Positions 31,887 to 37,896 of a DNA stretch of 37,896 bases are shown piece after piece. The stretch lies in assembly GCA_958349325.1 (NCBI GenBank), contig CATWCP010000006.1, forward strand, positions 1 through 37,896, in the 5' to 3' direction. The notes below the pieces were generated by a model that was given only the letters and a program-made list of their open reading frames with translations, did not search any database and was not told the origin of the DNA. The number at the start of each line of letters is the position of its first letter. Within the stretch, counting starts at the first letter, position 1. The position numbers and the translations under genes are program-made. The DNA comes from an uncultured Collinsella sp. (lineage in GTDB: Bacteria > Actinomycetota > Coriobacteriia > Coriobacteriales > Coriobacteriaceae).

Positions 31887-34800
31887 GTGTATCTCAAGTC
31901 CCTCACGCTCAAAGGGTTCAAGTCGTTTGCCGACCGCGCCCATATGACGTTTGAGCCGGGCCTGACCGTCATCGTCGGTCCCAACGGCTCGGGAAAATCG
32001 AACATCTCCGACTCGATTCTGTGGGTCCTGGGCGAGCAGAGCGCCAAGCAGCTGCGCGGCCAGGCCATGGAGGACGTTATCTTCTCGGGCTCGTCGGCTC
32101 GCAAGCCGGTGGGTGTCGCCGAGGTCACGCTGGTGCTCGATAACTCGGACCATATGCTGCCCGTCGACTTTGACGAGGTCGCCATCACCCGTCGCATGTA
32201 TCGCTCGGGCGAAAGCGAGTACCTCATCAACTCGAGTCCGTGCCGCCTGATGGACATTCAGGACATCCTGCACGATTCGGGCCTGGGCAAGGATACACAT
32301 TCCATCATCAGCCAGGGCAAACTCGACGCCATCTTGCAGAGCCGCCCCGAGGAGCGCCGCGCCCTTATCGAGGAGGCCGCTGGCATCTCCAAGCACAAGC
32401 GCCGCAAGGAGCGTGCGCTCAAAAAGATTAAGTCGATGGACGAGCATCTGACGCGTGCCCGCGACATCAATAAGGAAATCGCCCGTCAGCTGCGACCGCT
32501 GGAGCGTCAGGTCGATCGCGCGCGCAAGTACAAAGAGCTGTCCTCGCGCGCGAACGAGCTTACGCAGATGCTGGCTGTCGACGAGCTTCGTTCGCTGCAG
32601 TCGCAGTGGAACGACCTGGAGAGCCGCTCCAAAGAGGGCGCGGCCGAGCTTGAGCTTGCGCAGTACCGCTTGGGTGAAAAGGAGCGCGAGCTCGAGAAGC
32701 TCCAGGTCATGCTTGAGGAAAAGGGCCTGTTTGTGGGCGACCTGGGCGAGCAGCGCCGCCATATGCAAGATGTGGTCGGCCGCATTAACTCCGATATGCG
32801 CCTGCTCGAGGAAAAGGGCCACAACATGGTGTCGCGCCTGTCCGATATGCGCGGGCAGATTTCGAGCTCCGAGCATCAGCGTCGTCGCGTGGTCGAGGAG
32901 CTCGAGGACGCGCGTGCCCAGCTTGAGGAAGTGACCGGTGCGCACATGCAGGCCCAGGAGGACGTTGACGCCGCTGGTCCTGCTGCCGCTGAGCTTCACG
33001 AGCGGCGCGTTGCGCTCGACAATCAGATTTCGCAGCTCACGCGTGAGCTGCGCGATGTGCAGCGTGTGGCCGATAACGCCGCGCTCGAGCTCGCCAAGGT
33101 GAAGGACTCGCTGAGCAATGCCGAGGTCGAGGACAACATGTATGCCTCGCGCCTGGAGCAGATTGACGAGCAGCTCGAGGAGGTCATGGCCTCGCTCGAG
33201 AGCCGTCGTGACCGCGCCGAGGAGCTTGAGGGCGCTCTTGAGGAAGCGCGCCAGGCCCAGGCCGATGCGCGTGAGGCCACCGAGGTCGCCCGTGCAGCCC
33301 TGAAGGACTTGCGTAATCGTGAGAGTGAGGCGCGCAACAAGCTGTCCGAGGTGCGCTCGGAGCTTGCCAGCCAAAAGAAACTCGATGCCCGCATGGCCGA
33401 CAGCTCGCCGCTCGTGAGCCGTCTGGTGGGTGCGCTGGGCGACGATGTCTTGGGTCGTCTGGGCGACGTGCTGGAGGCCCCGCGCGAGCTTGAGGGCCTG
33501 GTTGAGCAATTGCTCGCCGGCGATATCGATGCGCTGCTGTTTGATGACGCCGCCACGCTTGAGCGTGCCGGTCGTGCGGCTCTGGACCAAAAGAAGGCCT
33601 CGGGCGAGGCACTGCTGGTGGCGCGCGGCGTGAGCGGCTCTATCGCCGCTGAGGGCGCTGCCGGTACCCGCCTGGTTGATCGTCTGTCCGTGCGCGCAGG
33701 CTACGGACCCGTCGTCGAGGCGCTGCTCGGCGGCTATTACGTAGTGGACGATCTTTCTGCCGCGCTTTCGGCGCCGGTCGTTGACGGCGTGACTTACGTG
33801 ACCCCCGATGGCGCCCGCGTCGCCTGCGGCGGCCTGGTGCGTGTGGGCCTCGATGCCGGTGAGGCGTCGGGTGCTCTGGAGCGTAAGCGTCGCATTCGCG
33901 AGCTGGAGGGGCTTGAGCCCGATTTGGCTGCTGTGTTTGAGCATGTGTCGGATCAGGTCGTCGAGGCCAATGCGGCCGTTGAGGAAGCGCGTGCCGCTGA
34001 GGGCGATGCCGCCGGTGAGATTGCCCGCCTTGAGGGCGAGCGCCGCTCCCTGTTGTCCGAGATCGGCCGTCTGGAGCAAAGCGCCAACAATGCCGAGGTC
34101 GAGCGCGTGCGTATCTCCAAGCGCCGTGAGCAGGCTGCCGAGGCCGTTCGCGCCGCGCGCCCGCGCGTGGACGAGCTCACCCGTTCGCGTGACGAGGCCC
34201 GCGCGCAGACAAGCGATCTGGGCTTGCAGATTGCCGAGGCCAACGACGAACTCGACCGCGTACGCCGCGATGACTCCGAGGCCGCCGGCAAGCTTGCCGA
34301 TGCCAAGGTTCGTCTAGCCCAGACGAGCGAGCGCCTGCGTTCGCTGAAGGGCCGCGTTCCCGATCTGGAGCATCGTCTGGAGGGTATCGACCGCCGTATC
34401 CGCGGAACGCGCCAGGCTTCGCGCTCGCTTGAGCTGCTACGACTGCGCGTCGATCCCATGCACGAGCGCTACTCGGCCCTGCTGGAGCGCGCCTCGGACT
34501 GGGCCGCGCGCCTTCGTGACCAGGCTTCGCTCGAGGAGGCGGACTCCGCCTCGCTCAAGAAGACTATTGAGGACGCGAAGGCCGAAGTCGCTCGCGCCAA
34601 AGATAAGGTTGATACCGCCGCCGCGACGCAAAACGAGTTCAAGGTCGCACGCGGCAAGCTTGAGGTGCAGGTGGAGGCGGCCATCAAGGCCATCACCGCC
34701 GACGGCACCACGGTACTCGAGGAAGCGCTCATGCTTCCCGCGCCCACCGACCGCGACGCTGCCGAGCGTGAGCTCAACCAGCTCGTTCGCCAAATCAACA

Positions 34801-35423
34801 ACCTGGGTCCTGTGAACCAGGTTGCCATGGAAGAGTACGAGCAGCTCAAGCGCCGCGCCGATTACATCGAGGAACAGCTGGCCGATCTGGAGAGCGCGCG
34901 CAAGGCGCTCACCAAGATTACCGTGGCTATCGACCGTAAGATGCGCAAGGCGTTCCTGGTAACCTTCGAGAAGGTCGATGCGAACTTCCGCGAGATCTTT
35001 GCCATGCTCTTCCCGGGAGGCCAGGCTCATCTGGAGATGACCGACCCCGAGCACCCGGCTGATACGGGTATCGAGGTCGTGGCGCAGCCGCGCGGCAAGC
35101 GCATCACCAAGATGATGCTCATGTCGGGTGGCGAGAAGAGCCTGACGGCGCTCGCCCTGCTCTTTGCCGTGTACCGCACGCGTACGGTGCCGTTTTATGT
35201 GCTGGACGAGGTCGAGGCGGCGCTCGACGACGCCAACTTGTCCAAGCTCATCGGCGCCCTTGATGTACTGCGTTCCGATACGCAACTCTTGGTCATTTCA
35301 CATCAGCGCCGTACTATGGAGGACGCTGACGTTCTCTATGGCGTCTCGATGCAAGCTGACGGCGTCAGTCGCGTCGTCTCGCAAAAACTCGATCGCGAAA
35401 CCGGAAAGGTCGTGAATGCATAA
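31887..35423 (+). CDS. smc: Chromosome segregation protein SMC
   Basis: This 1178-residue condensin ATPase organises and segregates the chromosome, of typical length. Walker A is GPNGSGKS (31-38). Two long coiled coils (about 165-490 and 660-1010) flank a hinge near 505-650. The C-terminal ABC signature LMSGGEKS starts at 1078 and Walker B ends in D1107-E1108 (VLDEVEAALDDAN). It starts with GTG 10 nt after rnc and overlaps the ftsY start by one base. The kleisin and ScpB partners are not in the window. Confidence 0.97.
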   Translation: MYLKSLTLKGFKSFADRAHMTFEPGLTVIVGPNGSGKSNISDSILWVLGEQSAKQLRGQAMEDVIFSGSSARKPVGVAEVTLVLDNSDHMLPVDFDEVAITRRMYRSGESEYLINSSPCRLMDIQDILHDSGLGKDTHSIISQGKLDAILQSRPEERRALIEEAAGISKHKRRKERALKKIKSMDEHLTRARDINKEIARQLRPLERQVDRARKYKELSSRANELTQMLAVDELRSLQSQWNDLESRSKEGAAELELAQYRLGEKERELEKLQVMLEEKGLFVGDLGEQRRHMQDVVGRINSDMRLLEEKGHNMVSRLSDMRGQISSSEHQRRRVVEELEDARAQLEEVTGAHMQAQEDVDAAGPAAAELHERRVALDNQISQLTRELRDVQRVADNAALELAKVKDSLSNAEVEDNMYASRLEQIDEQLEEVMASLESRRDRAEELEGALEEARQAQADAREATEVARAALKDLRNRESEARNKLSEVRSELASQKKLDARMADSSPLVSRLVGALGDDVLGRLGDVLEAPRELEGLVEQLLAGDIDALLFDDAATLERAGRAALDQKKASGEALLVARGVSGSIAAEGAAGTRLVDRLSVRAGYGPVVEALLGGYYVVDDLSAALSAPVVDGVTYVTPDGARVACGGLVRVGLDAGEASGALERKRRIRELEGLEPDLAAVFEHVSDQVVEANAAVEEARAAEGDAAGEIARLEGERRSLLSEIGRLEQSANNAEVERVRISKRREQAAEAVRAARPRVDELTRSRDEARAQTSDLGLQIAEANDELDRVRRDDSEAAGKLADAKVRLAQTSERLRSLKGRVPDLEHRLEGIDRRIRGTRQASRSLELLRLRVDPMHERYSALLERASDWAARLRDQASLEEADSASLKKTIEDAKAEVARAKDKVDTAAATQNEFKVARGKLEVQVEAAIKAITADGTTVLEEALMLPAPTDRDAAERELNQLVRQINNLGPVNQVAMEEYEQLKRRADYIEEQLADLESARKALTKITVAIDRKMRKAFLVTFEKVDANFREIFAMLFPGGQAHLEMTDPEHPADTGIEVVAQPRGKRITKMMLMSGGEKSLTALALLFAVYRTRTVPFYVLDEVEAALDDANLSKLIGALDVLRSDTQLLVISHQRRTMEDADVLYGVSMQADGVSRVVSQKLDRETGKVVNA

Positions 35424-36340
35424 TGGGATTCTTTGACGCTCTCTCGCGCGGACTCGAGCGCAGTCGCGAGGCCCTCAACGAGGTCTTCTATTTTGGCGGC
35501 GAGGTTGACGAAGATTTTTGGGAGGACCTTGAGGACACGCTCGTCATGGGTGACATGGGTGCCGAGGTCGCGATCAAGGTGTCCGATGACCTGCGCGATG
35601 CCGCGGCCAAGAAGAACCTCAAGACCGCCCCGCAGCTCCGTCGCGCCCTGGCCGAGCAGCTCGAGCAGCATTTTGTTCCCGTTGAGCGCGATCCGTTCGC
35701 CGACACGCCGAGCTGCGTGCTGTTTGTGGGCATTAACGGTGCCGGCAAGACCACGACGGTCGGCAAGATCGCGAGTGCCATGGCTGCCCGCGGTAAAAAT
35801 GTCGTGATCGGCTCGGCCGATACCTTCCGCGCCGCCGCCATCGAGCAGCTCGATGTGTGGGGCCAGCGCGCCGGTGTTCCCGTCATCAAGCGCGACCGCG
35901 GCTCCGACCCGGCAAGCGTTTGCTACGACGTGCTCGACGAGGCCGATAAGCGTGGCAGCGACTTGGTGCTTATCGATACCGCCGGTCGCCTGCACACGAG
36001 CCCCGAGCTCATGCGCGAGCTTGCCAAGGTGGTCAACGTGACGCGCAAGCGCGCCGCCAATATGGTCGCCGGTCCCATGCCGGTCTCGGTTGTCCTCGTG
36101 ATCGATGCCGCGACGGGCCAAAACGGCCTGAACCAGGCGCTCGAGTTTAACGAGGCGCTGGGTCTGGACGGTATTATCATGACAAAGCTCGACGGCACGG
36201 CAAAGGGCGGTATCGCCATGGCCGTGGCCGAGAAACTCAAGCTCCCGATCCTGCGCGTGGGCGTGGGCGAGCAGGTCGATGACCTGCAGGAGTTCAATGC
36301 CAAAGATTTCTGCCGCGCCCTGGTGGGCGAGTCCAATTAA
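35423..36340 (+). CDS. ftsY: Signal recognition particle receptor FtsY
   Basis: This 305-residue SRP GTPase receives ribosome-SRP complexes at the membrane. A helical N domain (about 1-85) precedes the G domain with G1 GINGAGKTT (103-111), DTAGRLH (185-191) and TKLDG (254-258). The long acidic A domain of Escherichia FtsY is missing, as in many Gram-positive receptors. It shares a TAATG junction with smc and precedes ffh by 10 nt, so receptor and particle are made together. Confidence 0.96.
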   Translation: MGFFDALSRGLERSREALNEVFYFGGEVDEDFWEDLEDTLVMGDMGAEVAIKVSDDLRDAAAKKNLKTAPQLRRALAEQLEQHFVPVERDPFADTPSCVLFVGINGAGKTTTVGKIASAMAARGKNVVIGSADTFRAAAIEQLDVWGQRAGVPVIKRDRGSDPASVCYDVLDEADKRGSDLVLIDTAGRLHTSPELMRELAKVVNVTRKRAANMVAGPMPVSVVLVIDAATGQNGLNQALEFNEALGLDGIIMTKLDGTAKGGIAMAVAEKLKLPILRVGVGEQVDDLQEFNAKDFCRALVGESN

Positions 36341-36350
36341 GGAGTGACTA

Positions 36351-37826
36351 GTGTTTGATTCTCTGAGCGATCGCCTCAATGACACATTTGACCGCCTGCG
36401 CGGCAAGGGTAAACTGACCGAGGCCGATATCACCTCGGCCATGCGCGACATTCGCATGGCGCTGCTCGAGGCCGACGTCAACTTTAAGGTCGTCAAGGAG
36501 TTTGTCGCCAAGACCAAGGAGCGCTGCATGACCGCCGAGGTCATGGAGTCGCTGTCGCCGGCGCAAAACGTCGTCAAGATTGTGCTCGACGAGCTCACCG
36601 AGATGCTCGGCTCCACCGAGAGCAAGCTCGTCTTTAGCAACCGTATTCCCAACGTCATCATGCTCGTGGGCCTCCAGGGCTCCGGTAAGACCACGGCGGC
36701 CGTAAAGCTGGCCTACCTGCTCAAGAAGCAGGGCCGCTCGCCGCTGCTCGCCGCGTGCGACGTCTACCGTCCCGCCGCTGCCGACCAGCTTGCCACGCTC
36801 GGCGGCGAGATCGGCGTTCCGGTCTTCCGCGGTGACGGCGAGCACCCGGTCGATATCGCCAAGGGCGCCATCCAGGAGGCTGTCGACCACCTGCGCGACG
36901 TGGTCATCGTCGATACCGCCGGTCGTCTGCAGATCGACGAGCAGATGATGCAGGAGGCCGTGGACATCAAGAAGGCCGTCAAGCCCGATCAGGTGCTGAT
37001 GGTCGTCGATGCCATGACCGGCCAGGATATTGTCAACGTCGTCTCGACCTTCGCCGAGCGCACCGACTTTGACGGCGTGATCATCTCCAAGCTCGACGGC
37101 GATGCCCGTGGCGGCGGCGCGCTTTCCGTGCGCCAGGTGACCGGCAAGCCCATCAAGTTTGTGAGCATGGGCGAGAAGCCCGATTCGCTTGAGCCGTTCT
37201 ACCCCGACCGCATGGCCAAGCGCATTCTGGGTATGGGCGACGTCGTCGGCATTATCGAGAAGGCCCAGGAGGCGGCCGACGCCGAGCAGCTCGAGGCTGC
37301 CGAGCGTATGCTGCGCGAGGGCTTTACCATGAACGACATGCTCGACCAGATGAAGGCCGTCAAGAAGATGGGCGGCTTGAAGGGCATTCTGGGCATGCTT
37401 CCCGGTGGTCAGCGCGCGCTCAACCAGATGGGCGGCAACCTGGACGAGGGCATCTTTGACAAGAACGAGGCCATCATCATGTCGATGACCAAGGAGGAGC
37501 GCCTGCGTCCCTCTATCATCAACGGCCAGCGTCGCGCGCGTATCGCCAAGGGCGCCGGCGTGACCCCCACCGAGGTCAATAGCCTTATGAAGCAGTGGGG
37601 CGAGATGAACAAGATGATGGGCCGCATGCGCACGATGGCCAATCAGGCGCAGGCCGGCGGCAAGAAGGGCAAAAAGGGCAAGAAGGGCAAAAAGATGCGC
37701 ATGCCCAATATCCCCGGTCTGGACGCTATGGGTCTGGGCGGCATGGGTGGTCTGGGTACGGGCGGTCCTAAGTCCGATATGGAGCTGCTGCGTCAGATGG
37801 AAGCGCAGATGCGCAATAAGAAGTAA
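36351..37826 (+). CDS. ffh: Signal recognition particle protein Ffh (SRP54)
   Basis: This 491-residue GTPase binds signal peptides and 4.5S RNA. The NG domain has GLQGSGKTT (107-115), DTAGRLQ (188-194) and SKLDG (246-250). The Met-rich M domain begins near residue 325, with MLDQMKAVKKMGGLKGILGM. A C-terminal Lys/Gly run (KKGKKGKKGKK) and a Gly/Met-rich end follow, longer than in many homologues. GTG 36351 has AAGGAG (36339-36344) at 6-nt spacing. Confidence 0.97.
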   Translation: MFDSLSDRLNDTFDRLRGKGKLTEADITSAMRDIRMALLEADVNFKVVKEFVAKTKERCMTAEVMESLSPAQNVVKIVLDELTEMLGSTESKLVFSNRIPNVIMLVGLQGSGKTTAAVKLAYLLKKQGRSPLLAACDVYRPAAADQLATLGGEIGVPVFRGDGEHPVDIAKGAIQEAVDHLRDVVIVDTAGRLQIDEQMMQEAVDIKKAVKPDQVLMVVDAMTGQDIVNVVSTFAERTDFDGVIISKLDGDARGGGALSVRQVTGKPIKFVSMGEKPDSLEPFYPDRMAKRILGMGDVVGIIEKAQEAADAEQLEAAERMLREGFTMNDMLDQMKAVKKMGGLKGILGMLPGGQRALNQMGGNLDEGIFDKNEAIIMSMTKEERLRPSIINGQRRARIAKGAGVTPTEVNSLMKQWGEMNKMMGRMRTMANQAQAGGKKGKKGKKGKKMRMPNIPGLDAMGLGGMGGLGTGGPKSDMELLRQMEAQMRNKK

Positions 37827-37847
37827 CGACTAGTTGAGTCATGTATG

Positions 37848-37893
37848 GCGAAGGCCGCCTGGATGGTATTCCAGGCGGCCTTCGCCGTTTGTT
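37848..37893 (+). terminator. Terminator after ffh
   Basis: A perfect 17-bp stem (37848-37864 with 37871-37887) and a 6-nt loop are followed by a modest T-rich tail (gtttgtt). It is the likely end of the smc-ftsY-ffh operon, 21 nt past the ffh stop. Confidence 0.9.
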
Positions 37894-37896
37894 CGC

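Noticed and set aside
37670..37770. Repeat-like Lys/Gly and Gly/Met codon runs at the end of ffh
   Set aside because: These are in-frame low-complexity protein sequence in the M-domain tail, not a DNA repeat element.

Overview
This is a 37.9 kb stretch of chromosome from a high-GC Actinobacterium, most probably a Coriobacteriia gut anaerobe of the Collinsella type. That is an inference from GC-rich codon use, the housekeeping gene order and the sucrose PTS; no rRNA gene is present to prove it. Every gene but one (5603-5947) reads on the + strand. Most genes are core translation, replication and secretion functions. The first 8 kb is the most accessory-like part.

Layout. (1) 167-4380: a sucrose module of a LacI-family repressor, a sucrose-type PTS EIIBC permease and a GH32 sucrose-6-phosphate hydrolase, with three matching operator-like palindromes. 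It is closed by a strong terminator at 4419-4449. (2) 4477-5947: a degenerate Cys/Met-metabolism PLP-fold protein, a perfect 19-bp inverted repeat, and a small ModE-like winged-helix regulator on the minus strand. (3) 6141-7652: an IMP dehydrogenase that looks like the unusual enzyme of the protozoan Tritrichomonas foetus. (4) 7653-8025: a gene-free gap with two long fold-back sequences and a terminator, leading into leuS (8026-10602). (5) 10752-22379: promoter and leader attenuator, then rimP-nusA-infB-rbfA-nrnA-truB-ribF-dnaG in a tight run (several ATGA-type overlaps), then rpoD from its own promoter. (6) 22434-22786: a 44-bp near-perfect palindrome, then two identical tRNA-Asn genes with promoter and terminator. 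(7) 22945-28309: asp23-like, fakA-like (DhaL), recG, rsmD, coaD. (8) 28378-37826: a coiled-coil protein, yceD, rpmF, plsX, acpP, rnc, smc, ftsY, ffh, ending in a 17-bp-stem terminator.

Functionally the sucrose genes import and cleave sucrose. The rimP-to-ribF run serves ribosome maturation, translation initiation, RNA turnover and tRNA modification, and dnaG-rpoD is the classic macromolecular-synthesis pair. yceD-rpmF-plsX-acpP-rnc links ribosome supply with phospholipid and fatty-acid synthesis. smc-ftsY-ffh links chromosome condensation with SRP targeting.

I see no CRISPR array, transposase, phage or defence island. The items most worth a second look are the trichomonad-type IMPDH, the PLP-fold protein whose Schiff-base lysine appears to be Arg, the Cys/His tail on NusA where ylxR would be expected, the intrinsic terminator inside the rimP-nusA-infB leader, and a set of long intergenic palindromes.
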